This document shows positions 28,624 through 37,288 of a stretch of DNA of 64,000 bases, in pieces. The stretch is taken from NCBI RefSeq assembly GCF_900155865.1, contig NZ_LT707006.1, forward strand, positions 1,505,584 through 1,569,583, read 5' to 3'. The position numbers and the translations under genes were made by a program. The notes below the pieces were generated by a model. It did no database searches. It saw only the letters and a program-made list of their open reading frames with translations, and was not told where the DNA came from. How positions within the stretch are numbered: position 1 is the first letter of the stretch; each line of letters opens with the position of its first letter. This DNA is from Bacteroides bouchesdurhonensis. Lineage in GTDB: Bacteria; Bacteroidota; Bacteroidia; Bacteroidales; Bacteroidaceae.

Positions 28624-28784
28624 GTGCAAATCGCCTGGTACACTACTTGTAGGTATGCGAATATATATCAGTCAGTAATATGCCTCCCCGGCATAACAGG
28701 AAGATTGCATAGTAGTTTTGTCGTGTTTTATTTTGTGTTTGTGTTGTGACGGTGCTGCGATGTGAATCGAGGTACCGTTTTTTT
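28624..28784. repeat. 217-bp-period tandem repeat, copy 2 (possible RNA)
   Basis: The second unit starts exactly 217 nt after the first and aligns without gaps over ~160 nt, with only a few substitutions (for example TCGGGG to TCGAGG near its end). The CCCC-loop hairpin and the terminal ACGGT/ACCGT stem with T-run are intact. Upstream of both copies GTTATATA is conserved. Confidence 0.6.
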
Positions 28785-28883
28785 GTGATTACTTGATAGT
28801 TTAATTTTTGTATATTATTGATTAATGGTTAAACCTTCTCTCTCTATCCATTGTTGGATTTATAATTATGAACTAAAATATCA

Positions 28884-29213
28884 ATGAGTATGAAAGAGAA
28901 GAAGATTGCCCGAGAGGCGAGAAACAAAGAAAAGTTAGCTAATGACGATTGGGTAATGGCAGAATTTTACGCAACGTGGTGTCCGCATTGCAAACGTATG
29001 CAACCTGTGGTTGAAGAGTTTAAAAAGTTGATGGAAGGTACACTTGAAGTAGTGCAGATCGATGTGGACCAGGAAGACGCTCTCGCTGAATTCTATACTA
29101 TTGAAGGGACTCCTACTTTTATTCTTTTTAGAAAAGGAGAACAGTTATGGAGACAGTCTGGTGAATTGAGTCTTGAAAGACTTGAGAGAGCCGTCAAAGA
29201 GTTTAAGTCTTGA
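28884..29213 (+). CDS. Thioredoxin-family protein
   Basis: This 109-aa cytoplasmic thioredoxin fold protein has active site WCPHC (near residue 34) and the cis-Pro loop GTPTFILF (near 78). The CPHC dipeptide is unlike the CGPC of classical thioredoxin, which suggests a higher redox potential. An alternative start two codons later (28890) is possible. It stands alone between the tandem repeat and a small-RNA-like element. Confidence 0.88.
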   Translation: MSMKEKKIAREARNKEKLANDDWVMAEFYATWCPHCKRMQPVVEEFKKLMEGTLEVVQIDVDQEDALAEFYTIEGTPTFILFRKGEQLWRQSGELSLERLERAVKEFKS

Positions 29214-29327
29214 AAAAATATTAATAAAAAGGTGTGTTTTATACCGTAAGTTTTAAATCGTGTTATAAAACATGCTTTTTTATTTGGATAATTTGCAGAT
29301 ATGTTGAAAGTCCGTATCTTTGCAATG

Positions 29328-29390
29328 TGTTTTTCATAGTATTAGATTTAAGGTTAACAAAGGTTGGAGCAAGGCGTTGCTCCTTTTTTT
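29328..29390 (+). ncRNA. Small-RNA-like element, copy A
   Basis: The promoter is TTTG (29292-29295), 19 nt, TATCTTTG (29315-29322). The body is the conserved block TTTTTCATAGTATTAGATTT and AAGGTTAACAAAG. It ends in a 7-bp terminator stem GGAGCAA/TTGCTCC (29366-29383) with seven T. The same order recurs at 31978 and 32310. About 60 nt long by these limits. Start inferred from the -7 box. Confidence 0.65.
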
Positions 29391-29502
29391 ATGTCTATAC
29401 TTTTAATATTCATAATATTTTGCGTTCAATTAGTCTTATTTGATCTGTTTGTTTTTTATTTACTCCCATATAATAAATGAGGTGGCTTCTTTTATATGTT
29501 GA

Positions 29503-30672
29503 TCATTTATTTAATCTAAGTTCGTACAGACAGGCTTTGACTTCTTCCGGATTACCTGAATGTTTTCCCTCGTCATCCGATAGTTTGATACATTCTCTCC
29601 ACTCTTGATTGACATTCATCTTACATTGAGTTAGCTTCATCACAATATTGGAAGGTTCGAAACCTGTATCATTGGTGAGATTAGTACCAATTCCGAAAGA
29701 ACAACGGATTTTATTCTGGCAATATTCCTGAATTTCTAATGCTTTGGTAAAGTCGAGGGCGTTGCTGAAGACGATCACTTTAGTTGTAGCATCAATACCC
29801 AGCTCTTTGTAGCGGGCAATTAGTTTGTCGATAAATTTGAATTCATTGCCCGAATCACACCGTACTCCATCAAATAACTTTGCTTGCTTACGGCTTATGT
29901 TGCTGAGAAAAATATCGGAAGTATAGGTGTCGGATAGAGCGATCCCTAAATCTCCGTCGTATACATTGACCCAATTTTCAAGAGCCATGTAATTCGCATG
30001 TTTATATCCGAATTGTGCACCATGAAACATAAACCATTCATGAGGATGGGTACCCATCATTTTCATGTCATATTTCATTGCAAAATAACAGTTGGAAGTA
30101 CCTGTGCAATAGTGGGCTGTTTCATTCAGTCTTTTGATAACGGCTTCTTGTACAGCTGTCGAGAATCTCCTGCGTGTACCGAACTCTGAAAAGCGAAGCC
30201 GATTATGATTGGATAATTCTACTTTTTCTGACAGTTTACAAAGGATATCACTCATATCCGCTCTATTACCTGAGAACTTGTTTTTTATTTCGGATACAAT
30301 GGCTAGTAAAGGGACTTCATATAAAGTGGCTTTATAAAGAAAATCACTTACTTCAATGTGTAGATGGTGTTCCTCGTCCAGATGAATTCTAATTTTGTCT
30401 GGGTCGAAGCGGAAAGAGGATAACCATTCCCAATAGACTCTTGGAAGGAAGCGGCAATTGCGAGTCATATATTCCAGCTCTTTTTCCGTAAGTCTCAATT
30501 GGCTTAGATTATTGATTTCTTTTTTCAGTGTTTCCAGAAACTCTTCGGTGTATTCAGTCTCGTTTCTGTCATTGAAACTGAAGGTTCCCATGGCAGATGG
30601 AAACAGTTTGATATAAGCATACGAGGTGGTAAACTTATAAAGATCTGTATCTAGCAGTGTTCTGACAATCAT
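29503..30672 (-). CDS. pncB: Nicotinate phosphoribosyltransferase
   Basis: The enzyme condenses nicotinate with PRPP to nicotinate mononucleotide in NAD salvage. The chosen ATG at 30672 gives 389 aa (MIVRTLLDTDLYKFTTSY), the usual PncB start. A frame extension to 30744 overlaps the nitroreductase remnant and is rejected. Family motifs are FSFNDRNETEY near 35, GTRRRFSTAVQEAV near 168 and GVRCDSGNEFKFIDK near 270. Also present is GIGTNLTND near 320. No neighbours are functionally related. Confidence 0.94.
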   Translation of the reverse strand: MIVRTLLDTDLYKFTTSYAYIKLFPSAMGTFSFNDRNETEYTEEFLETLKKEINNLSQLRLTEKELEYMTRNCRFLPRVYWEWLSSFRFDPDKIRIHLDEEHHLHIEVSDFLYKATLYEVPLLAIVSEIKNKFSGNRADMSDILCKLSEKVELSNHNRLRFSEFGTRRRFSTAVQEAVIKRLNETAHYCTGTSNCYFAMKYDMKMMGTHPHEWFMFHGAQFGYKHANYMALENWVNVYDGDLGIALSDTYTSDIFLSNISRKQAKLFDGVRCDSGNEFKFIDKLIARYKELGIDATTKVIVFSNALDFTKALEIQEYCQNKIRCSFGIGTNLTNDTGFEPSNIVMKLTQCKMNVNQEWRECIKLSDDEGKHSGNPEEVKACLYELRLNK

Positions 30673-30747
30673 TTTGGGCTCTTTTATGATAGAAAACGTT
30701 GCAGAGTTAGTTTTTGTTGGACAAACTTGGTGTCTAATTGCCAATAA

Positions 30748-30849
30748 TTACCTCACTTGCTTTTTTCTAGGCGAATAAGGCATTGGTTGAGCATATCCTA
30801 CTCGTAAAAGTAAGATGGGAATTTCTTCTCTGTTTTCTTTTAAATTGAT
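30748..30849 (-). pseudogene. Remnant of a nitroreductase gene (C-terminus)
   Basis: The minus strand encodes LKENREEIPILLLRVGY then AQPMPYSPRKK and a stop. LLRVGYAxPMPYSPR is the characteristic end of flavin nitroreductases of the NfsA/FRP-like group. An in-frame stop precedes the 33 codons and nothing upstream continues the fold, so only the tail survives. It lies between pncB and the SDR gene. Confidence 0.55.
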
Positions 30850-30921
30850 TTATATATGTTACTGATTGGTCCACGAAAAAATGTTTCCTATCGGTAACAT
30901 CAAAAGAAAAAGAGATTTATT

Positions 30922-31701
30922 TTATGATAATTCGACAGTAGGATTATGGATTGTCAATCCACCGTCTACAACAATCGTTTGCCCTGTGATGTAACGAGCA
31001 TCGTTTGAAGCTAAAAAAGCAATCGTAGCTGCAATATCTTCGGGTTCTCCCAGATAAGGAGTGGCACATTGTCCCAGAAAGATATTTCTGACCTCTTCAT
31101 TTAGATTGTTTAAAGCAGCAGGAGTGAGAATTAATCCTGGTGCCACAGCATTGCAACGAATATTTTTCTTTCCTACTTGAGTTGCGATATATTTGGTTAG
31201 GTTTATGACTCCCGCTTTGCTGGCACCATATAACGTTCCGTTAGTATCGGCTGTAATTCCACTGACAGAAGCAATATTTACAATGTTTCCTCCATTATGA
31301 GCAGTCATGATGGGGATAATTTGTTGAGAGAGATACATGGTACAACAAAGATTCAAGTGAAAAGCCTCGTCGAAATAATCAATATCCAGTTTTTCGATAT
31401 TTAGGTCTTGTTTAGGATTGGTTCCCCCCACATTATTAACTAAAATATCTATTTGCCCATATTCCTTTTTTGCAAACTCAATCAATTGCTTGCAACTATG
31501 TAATTCTGTGGCAGAAAAATAGATAGAGCGTACATCGGCTCCCGACTGGGTAAGTTCGGTAGCAAGTTTATCTGCATTTTCTATAGAATGGTCGGCAATA
31601 ACTACTTTGCCACCTTCTGATACAAACCTGCGTGTGGTTGCTTCGCCAATACCACTGGCCGCTCCGGTGATGATGGCTACTTTATTTTCAAATCTTTTCA
31701 T
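30922..31701 (-). CDS. Short-chain dehydrogenase/reductase
   Basis: A classical SDR of 259 aa from the ATG at 31701 (MKRFENKVAIITGAASGIG). The longer frame start at 31740 is not supported. Cofactor motif TGAASGIG is near 12-19, NNVGG near 90, catalytic Ser in NIASVSG near 143, and YGASK (Tyr-x3-Lys) near 156. The C-terminal ITGQTIVVDGG is typical of FabG-like and sugar/alcohol dehydrogenases. The D in VVIADHS near 38 favours NAD(H). Substrate unknown. Confidence 0.9.
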   Translation of the reverse strand: MKRFENKVAIITGAASGIGEATTRRFVSEGGKVVIADHSIENADKLATELTQSGADVRSIYFSATELHSCKQLIEFAKKEYGQIDILVNNVGGTNPKQDLNIEKLDIDYFDEAFHLNLCCTMYLSQQIIPIMTAHNGGNIVNIASVSGITADTNGTLYGASKAGVINLTKYIATQVGKKNIRCNAVAPGLILTPAALNNLNEEVRNIFLGQCATPYLGEPEDIAATIAFLASNDARYITGQTIVVDGGLTIHNPTVELS

Positions 31702-31977
31702 TATGATGATTTTTAGATGGTTACCTTTCATCAATAACATATAGTCCCATTATTTGTTATGTCTGGTAAACCCTCTTTAATAAGATTCATTAGTTGGTTC
31801 GCAAACTTTAGCATCTCTTTTCGTCTGGAAGCTTTATCTATTTAAGAAAACTACAAAATGTTAATGATAACCCATTTTTTTGTTAATGTGATTACGATTC
31901 TATTAAACCATGTTATAAAACATCAGGATTTTCCGTAATAATTTGGAGATAAGTCAGAAACCCGTATCTTTGCAATG

Positions 31978-32043
31978 TGTTTTTCATAGTATTAGATTTA
32001 AGGTTAACAAAGATTGGCTGTCTGGGATAGATAGCCTTTTTTT
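31978..32043 (+). ncRNA. Small-RNA-like element, copy B
   Basis: The promoter TTTG (31942-31945), 19 nt, TATCTTTG (31965-31972) precedes the same conserved body as copy A. It ends in an 8-bp stem GGCTGTCT/AGATAGCC (32016-32036, one G-U) plus seven T. Homology with copy A begins upstream of the promoter at a shared GTTATAAAACAT. The stem sequence differs from copy A but pairing is kept. Confidence 0.65.
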
Positions 32044-32309
32044 ATGCCCTTAAAAGAGTGAGAACTGGTCATAACTAGTGTAACAATGTTTTGGATGATA
32101 TTAATGACAAGTCGAAACAAAGTGATTTGTAGATGATCAATAGTAATGTGATAAATGAATGTAAGTAGAATTGTGAATGAATGTGTTAATTGTTAATTTA
32201 AAAACTGTAGAATGTTAATGCGCTGTCGAGAACTTTAAACCATGTTATAATATAGCCGATTCTGACCTTGTAATTTGCTGTTTACCTTGAATTTGGTATC
32301 TTTGTACAG

Positions 32310-32379
32310 TGTTTTTTTCATAAGTATTAGATTTAAGGTTAACAAAAGATTGGTTGCTCGTGAGGAGTAGCCATTTTTT
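32310..32379 (+). ncRNA. Small-RNA-like element, copy C
   Basis: The promoter TTTG (32274-32277), 19 nt, TATCTTTG (32297-32304) precedes a body nearly identical to the other two copies. The terminator stem GGTTGCTC/GAGTAGCC (32352-32372, two G-U pairs) is followed by A and six T. It lies only ~330 nt after copy B, in the same gene-free gap 31702-32401. Confidence 0.65.
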
Positions 32380-32401
32380 GTTTTTATACCATTGAAGTTG
32401 C

Positions 32402-32728
32402 TTATTCCTTAATCATCGTTAATAACATTTTAAATCTTTCAATAGCTGTTACAGCATGCGGAATGTTTGCCGGGAGTATAATACTTTCGCCTGCTTTTAC
32501 CATAAAAGGTGTTCCATTGATAACGATGTTCGCTGATCCTTCCAGTATTTGTATGAGTGCATCGAATGGAGCCCGATGTTCACTTAATTCTTCTCCTTTG
32601 CCAAAAGAGAACAGAGTGATATTTCCCGAGGGAGTTTTGATCAATTGTTTGCTAATGATACCTCCATCTGAATATTCGATGAGAGATGTTAAATGGAGTA
32701 TTGTTCCTTTTTGAAATGATTGTTCCAT
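32402..32728 (-). CDS. Cupin-domain protein
   Basis: A single-domain cupin of 108 aa. Motif 1 is in GEELSEHRAPFDALIQILEG with partial metal ligands (His near 55). Motif 2 is in KAGESIILPANIPHAVTAI with a His near 92. Small cupins of this type bind a metal and can be enzymes or sensors; no specific role can be assigned. Monocistronic; the tail of copy C of the RNA element is 23 nt away on the other strand. Confidence 0.85.
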   Translation of the reverse strand: MEQSFQKGTILHLTSLIEYSDGGIISKQLIKTPSGNITLFSFGKGEELSEHRAPFDALIQILEGSANIVINGTPFMVKAGESIILPANIPHAVTAIERFKMLLTMIKE

Positions 32729-32961
32729 ATCGATTTTATTTTTAATGAATATATGGACGATAACATTTGTGAAACCGGCATTGTTTACTAATCGTTCAAG
32801 AATAGATGATTGACATTTTTTTAAAGATAGAACTTTTATTTTGTGTTTTATAAATTATTAATCAGCAAAAATCAATTTCTATTGTTATAGTAAAAAGTAA
32901 GTTATTTCTATGGCTTGCTATAAACGAATCATTCTATCTACAATTTAGTAAAGAAAACATT

Positions 32962-33831
32962 ATGAGAAAGAGTTTTTTATTTTTTGGAACACTATTAGGT
33001 GTTTTACTATTGGCTTCTTGTTCGGGAGGAAGCAAGAAACAGGCTACTGCTGCAAAGAATGCGGAAGAATTGGATAATGCAAGTAAAGTGATAAATTACT
33101 ATCATACATCTCTTAGCGTATTAAAACATGTAGCTAACCCGAAGGATATCAATGCTGTGCTTGGCTATATGGAGCAGACTGGTAAAGTTCCCGAGGTTTC
33201 TCCGATTGCCCCTCCGGAACTTTCTGCACAAGATACTACGGAGTTGATGCATCCGGGAAACTATTTTAGTGAAGAAGTCCGTCAGCATTTGGAGCAAACT
33301 TATAGTGGACTGTTTGGGGTACGAAATCAATTTTATGAGAATTTTAATAAGTTCTTGACTTACAAAAAAGCAAAGGATACAGCAAAAACCAGCCAACTTT
33401 TGGATGAGAATTATCGGTTAAGTATAGAATTGTCCGAATATAAACAATTGATTTTTGATACATTGGCTCCTTTTGTGGAACAATCAGAGAAAGAGCTGTT
33501 GGCTGACGAACCGTTGAAAGATCAGGTAATGGCTATGCGAAAGATGTCCTCTACAGTACAAAGTATTCTGAACTTATATAGTCGTAAACACCTAATGGAT
33601 GGTGCTCGAATTGACTTAAAAATGGCAGAGTTGAGGAAACAGCTAGAAGCTGCTAAAAAACTTCCGAGTGTTGCTGGCTATGATAAAGAGATGAAAACTT
33701 ATCAGGATTTTCTGTCTACTGTAGAATCCTTTATGAAGGATATGCAGAAAGCCAGAGATAAGGGAAAATATTCTGATGAAGAGTATAGTTCTATGATGGA
33801 TGCCTATGAATATGGACTTTCTGTCATTTAG
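32962..33831 (+). CDS. Lipoprotein, helical, possibly DUF3829/YiiG-like
   Basis: This 289-aa protein has a lipobox (GVLLLASCSGG; Cys near 20) and an almost entirely helical mature region rich in Lys, Glu and Gln. The segment KVINYYHTSLSVLKHV near 42 resembles the start of DUF3829 (YiiG) proteins. Coiled-coil-like stretches follow (RIDLKMAELRKQLEAAKKL). It is probably an outer- or inner-membrane-anchored periplasmic protein. Family assignment is moderate and the function unknown. Confidence 0.7.
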   Translation: MRKSFLFFGTLLGVLLLASCSGGSKKQATAAKNAEELDNASKVINYYHTSLSVLKHVANPKDINAVLGYMEQTGKVPEVSPIAPPELSAQDTTELMHPGNYFSEEVRQHLEQTYSGLFGVRNQFYENFNKFLTYKKAKDTAKTSQLLDENYRLSIELSEYKQLIFDTLAPFVEQSEKELLADEPLKDQVMAMRKMSSTVQSILNLYSRKHLMDGARIDLKMAELRKQLEAAKKLPSVAGYDKEMKTYQDFLSTVESFMKDMQKARDKGKYSDEEYSSMMDAYEYGLSVI

Positions 33832-33974
33832 TTGTTTTCTTTAATTTGATCAAGGTTTTTGTATTGGCTTTCTTTTATTTTTGCCATAACGAAAAACTTT
33901 AAACCTAAAGTTACAAGAACTTTGGGTAATAACAAAGCCCGAGCTTGAGAAAGCCTGGGCTTTGTGCATAAAAC

Positions 33975-34007
33975 AAGGTTGTGTCAGCACTTTGACAACC
34001 TTATTTT
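33975..34007 (+). terminator. Terminator after the lipoprotein gene
   Basis: AAGGTTGT (33975-33982) and ACAACCTT (33995-34002) form a stem followed by ATTTTATT. A second perfect 9-bp stem, ACAAAGCCC/GGGCTTTGT (33932-33965), lies just upstream without a T-run. Together they occupy most of the 290-nt gap before the convergent AraC gene. Confidence 0.6.
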
Positions 34008-34121
34008 ATTATAGTACTGTCTTTTGGAAAGATGGCATTTTACGAGTTATTATGTGAATGTTTAGAGCACACTCGTTAAAATGGCTTTGATGATAATGAC
34101 AGATTTCTGCAATTTATTCTT

Positions 34122-34979
34122 CTATTCTACTGGAATATAAATTTCAGTCAGTAAATCTTCAGGAGCAGTACAGCATGGGTCGTTCAAATATCGTTCCGCA
34201 CTTGCCTCATCACGTATTGTACACTCCATTTCCGGTAGATATTTTCCATAAATGGTATCGTATACAGCTTGCAGGTACTCATAAGATCCTTTATAGATAA
34301 ACGTTGCATAGCGACCGGCAGGAATTTGCTTGAATCCGATATCTCCTTTGGGAACAACTTTCTCGGGTATCACCATACATACGTCGGTACGTAATTTTTC
34401 TACTGGCGTCACTTTGGGGTCATCGTGATAAATACAAAGAGGAGCGGCTTCTCCCATCGGTAGTTTTTGTTCAAAAATGAACTGGCACAATCTTTCCCAA
34501 GTACCTCCATAGTCGTTAAGTTTGTAGTCTCCTGACAAACGGATATAAACAACATTTCGTTCAGGGATATTTCTGATTTCCTTTTTCAGTTCGAGATCAG
34601 GTCTGATAATCGCTGGTTTCATAATTACAAAATTTTTATTGTTTCTATATTCTAAAGGTGAAATACCATAAAATTGTTTAAACACTTTCGACAATGAAGA
34701 AGGGGATGAATATCCGATGCGATAAGCAATATCTGCAATCGGGATATCTGAGTAACGGAGTAGACGGGCAGCTGTTTCTGTTCGCGTCCGAACAATAAAT
34801 GTGCCGATAGGCTCACCGAGGAAAGCTTTCATGATTCGGTGAAAGTAGAAAGGTGAAAAATTTGATATCCTGGCCAGCGATTTCAAATCAATCTCTTCTC
34901 CTAAATGTTGGTTAATGTATTCCACTACTACGTTTACACATCTCTGGTACTCTTCTTTCGTTGTTTTCTTTGGTTGCAT
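34122..34979 (-). CDS. AraC-type regulator with GyrI-like ligand domain
   Basis: This 285-aa protein has an N-terminal AraC HTH: LKSLARISNFSPFYFHRIMK and IADIAYRIGYSSPSSLSKVF, then YGISPLEYR at about 105-113. The C-terminal half is a GyrI-like/effector-binding domain (NVVYIRLSGDY near 145, KQIPAGRYATFIYKGSYE near 218). This Rob/SoxS-like fusion often responds to small hydrophobic compounds. The -7 box TATTTTTG lies 24-31 nt upstream (35003-35010, minus). No adjacent target is obvious. Confidence 0.9.
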   Translation of the reverse strand: MQPKKTTKEEYQRCVNVVVEYINQHLGEEIDLKSLARISNFSPFYFHRIMKAFLGEPIGTFIVRTRTETAARLLRYSDIPIADIAYRIGYSSPSSLSKVFKQFYGISPLEYRNNKNFVIMKPAIIRPDLELKKEIRNIPERNVVYIRLSGDYKLNDYGGTWERLCQFIFEQKLPMGEAAPLCIYHDDPKVTPVEKLRTDVCMVIPEKVVPKGDIGFKQIPAGRYATFIYKGSYEYLQAVYDTIYGKYLPEMECTIRDEASAERYLNDPCCTAPEDLLTEIYIPVE

Positions 34980-35106
34980 AGTTTTATTGTTATTTCACTT
35001 TGCAAAAATACAGGTAAAAAAAAGAAAGGACTTTTCCAATGTTGCTGAAATGTTTCTTTTAGTTCTATTTTCTTCTGTTCTTTCTCCTTACATACGGTAA
35101 CAAAAT

Positions 35107-35153
35107 ATGCTGGCAAAAAGAAAAAAATAGATTTTTGTACTTTTTGCCAGCAT
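35107..35153. repeat. 14-bp perfect stem-loop between AraC and BACON genes
   Basis: ATGCTGGCAAAAAG (35107-35120) and its exact complement (35140-35153) flank a 19-nt AT loop. It lies in the 34980-35314 intergenic region and may be a terminator-like element, but there is no T-run directly after it on the plus strand. No gene is seen in the gap. Confidence 0.5.
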
Positions 35154-35314
35154 TCATATTTATTCTTAGGAAATAGAATCTCTTTTTCGGATATTTCGCT
35201 ATTCAATAAGAAAAAGACTAACTACGAAATTATTCTAACTATAAAGGTAAGATGATTCCAAGTAACTAAGACCGTGTAAATCTAAAGGATAATCATGTTA
35301 GTCTATAACATCGG

Positions 35315-37237
35315 TTATTGTTTGGCATCATATATGTTTTTTATTTCAGTCACCGAAAGAAGGCGGGTGTCGTAGACACGAAAGTTGTCTACAATCATAT
35401 TTGTTCCATTCAAAGTATTACTATTAGACAGTTTTACACTACCACCCAGTATAAACTTGGTTCCTGAACCATAACTGTTGTTTGACGTTTCGGCTTCGCC
35501 GAATGGATTGGCATCTTCTGTCACGGTATCCACGAGTTGGCCGTCCACATAGAGATTGGTCGTAATAGTGGCATACGTTGTTTTGTTGAAGTCCGAAGTC
35601 AGTGCCACGTGATGCCACTTGCCGTCCGTAAGTGTTGGGTGCGTGAATGTACCGGTCTTTGCATATTGGTAGCCGTTATTGTAACGCGTGACGACGAACT
35701 TCAAGGCATCTGCCTTCATGCTGAGTGTGAACATCGGGGCGTTTTGATGAGAGGAAACCATATAGAAGATGTTGCCGTCGCCGAAACCTTTGCCCCAGAA
35801 GCTGATAGTCATCTCACGAGAGTCGATAATAGGCTTGGCTACCACGAAGGAGCTGTTGTTGGTACGGTTGAACTTTACGGCCTTTGAACCTGCCGTAACA
35901 CCCTCCACAAACGTAGGGGAGTTGGAACCGAAGCCGTGGACGGCGTTCTCGGTGGCATCGTTGAAGTCGTCATCGAACTTATAGTAGACGTACATGCCTT
36001 CGGGAATGACTATACCGGCTGTGGCACTGCCTTTCAGGGCGGTTACTGTTATTTTTTCTTCTTGTGTACCATCAGAAATTGTAATAGTGGCATTCAGCGT
36101 TTGTGGCACGATAGAGCGGTTCAATTTTACCGTTACTTCCGAAGAAGCTTGTGCAGGCACTTTGCCGGAAGTTGTGGAAACGGAGAGGCATTCATCAGAC
36201 ACATTTGTAATGCTCCAATTCAGTTCCGCATTTCCCGTGTTGCCGACGTTCAGTACCAATGCAGTCTGCTCTTCGCCAAAGTCCAGGGTTTTCGGAGAGA
36301 GGGAGAGTACAGCTTTTGCCTTGACTGCTTTTAACGTGATGGCTTCTTCTTTCGTGCCGTCCGAAATAATGAAGGAGGTGTTCAAGTCATTGTTCATCTT
36401 GCTTCTGTCTAGCTTCACCTGTACCACTTTGTTGCCGGCAGGGGATATTGTACCTTCGCTTTCGGAGACGGTGATGCAGTCTGAAGTGATGCTTTTAATT
36501 TTCCAGTCAAGGTTTGCCTCGCCCGTGTTCTTTATCTCCAATGTTTGCTCTTGCGCAGTATCGCCGAAGTCCAGTGTAGTAGGAGATACGCTCATTTTGG
36601 ACTTTTTGTCGTCTTTGGGTGAGCATGAGATAGAGATGGGGAATGAATTGCCGAAAGCAGAGAGGTTTACCACTACGGACTTCGATTCTCCCAGCTTGTC
36701 GCGATTGACAGAAAAGACGATACTCTGTGTCTTGTTGCTGCCTATTCGTCCGGCTTTTGGGTTGGCAGACAACCAGCTGTTACTGCCCAATTCCAGTGAC
36801 CATTCCGTTTCTGTGTTTCCGTTGTTGGTGATGGTGACGGACATCTCTTCTTGCGTAGTTCCAAAATTCAGCGAGGAGGGGGTTATTGTAATCTTCGCAT
36901 CTTTTTCTTCGGGTGTAAGTCGTATGTCTCCGGAGGCAGCTTGTCCTACTAACACATTCACTGACTTGCTATTCGTTGTGTATCCTGTTTTCTGTGCTTG
37001 TACTTGATACTGTTGTGCTTCGAGGTCAGGGAATTCGTATGTGCCGTCACTTCCCGTGGTACGTGCCAGTCCGCCGGGCGTCAATGTAATAGTCACTCCT
37101 TGTATCACTTCGCCGTTTTTGCTGTTGGTCACTTTTCCATAGATGGAGCCGGTTGTCTTTTCTTCACTGCTGGTACATGCTCCTGCAGCTAACAAGAGGA
37201 ACATTATTCCTGTCATTACAATTAATTTGTTCATCAT
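35315..37237 (-). CDS. Surface lipoprotein with three BACON-like repeats and a LamG domain
   Basis: This 640-aa lipoprotein (LLLAAGACTSS, Cys near 21) is modular. A carboxypeptidase-regulatory-like Ig fold spans ~32-110 (YGKVTNSKNGEVIQGVTITL). Three tandem BACON-type repeats follow, each starting SPxxLxFG (near 115, 215 and 310). A concanavalin/LamG-like domain fills the C-terminal third (YYKFDDDFNDATEN near 418; SFWGKGFGDGN; DGKWHHVALTSD; LYVDGQLVDTV; IVDNFRVYDTRLL). BACON and LamG are carbohydrate- or mucin-binding folds, so a surface glycan binder is likely. It is last in a minus-strand locus of exported proteins. Confidence 0.85.
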   Translation of the reverse strand: MMNKLIVMTGIMFLLLAAGACTSSEEKTTGSIYGKVTNSKNGEVIQGVTITLTPGGLARTTGSDGTYEFPDLEAQQYQVQAQKTGYTTNSKSVNVLVGQAASGDIRLTPEEKDAKITITPSSLNFGTTQEEMSVTITNNGNTETEWSLELGSNSWLSANPKAGRIGSNKTQSIVFSVNRDKLGESKSVVVNLSAFGNSFPISISCSPKDDKKSKMSVSPTTLDFGDTAQEQTLEIKNTGEANLDWKIKSITSDCITVSESEGTISPAGNKVVQVKLDRSKMNNDLNTSFIISDGTKEEAITLKAVKAKAVLSLSPKTLDFGEEQTALVLNVGNTGNAELNWSITNVSDECLSVSTTSGKVPAQASSEVTVKLNRSIVPQTLNATITISDGTQEEKITVTALKGSATAGIVIPEGMYVYYKFDDDFNDATENAVHGFGSNSPTFVEGVTAGSKAVKFNRTNNSSFVVAKPIIDSREMTISFWGKGFGDGNIFYMVSSHQNAPMFTLSMKADALKFVVTRYNNGYQYAKTGTFTHPTLTDGKWHHVALTSDFNKTTYATITTNLYVDGQLVDTVTEDANPFGEAETSNNSYGSGTKFILGGSVKLSNSNTLNGTNMIVDNFRVYDTRLLSVTEIKNIYDAKQ

Positions 37238-37288
37238 AATTTTATTTTAATTGATATTACTATTTTAGAATAATATAATAGTTGTTTG

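Noticed and set aside
28455..28643. 62-aa minus-strand frame in the tandem repeat
   Set aside because: It crosses from one repeat unit to the next with no conserved start, and the repeats show RNA-like rather than codon-like conservation.
34934..35206. 90-aa minus-strand frame upstream of the AraC/GyrI gene
   Set aside because: It overlaps the AraC gene start and its promoter and is Lys/Phe-rich by AT bias.
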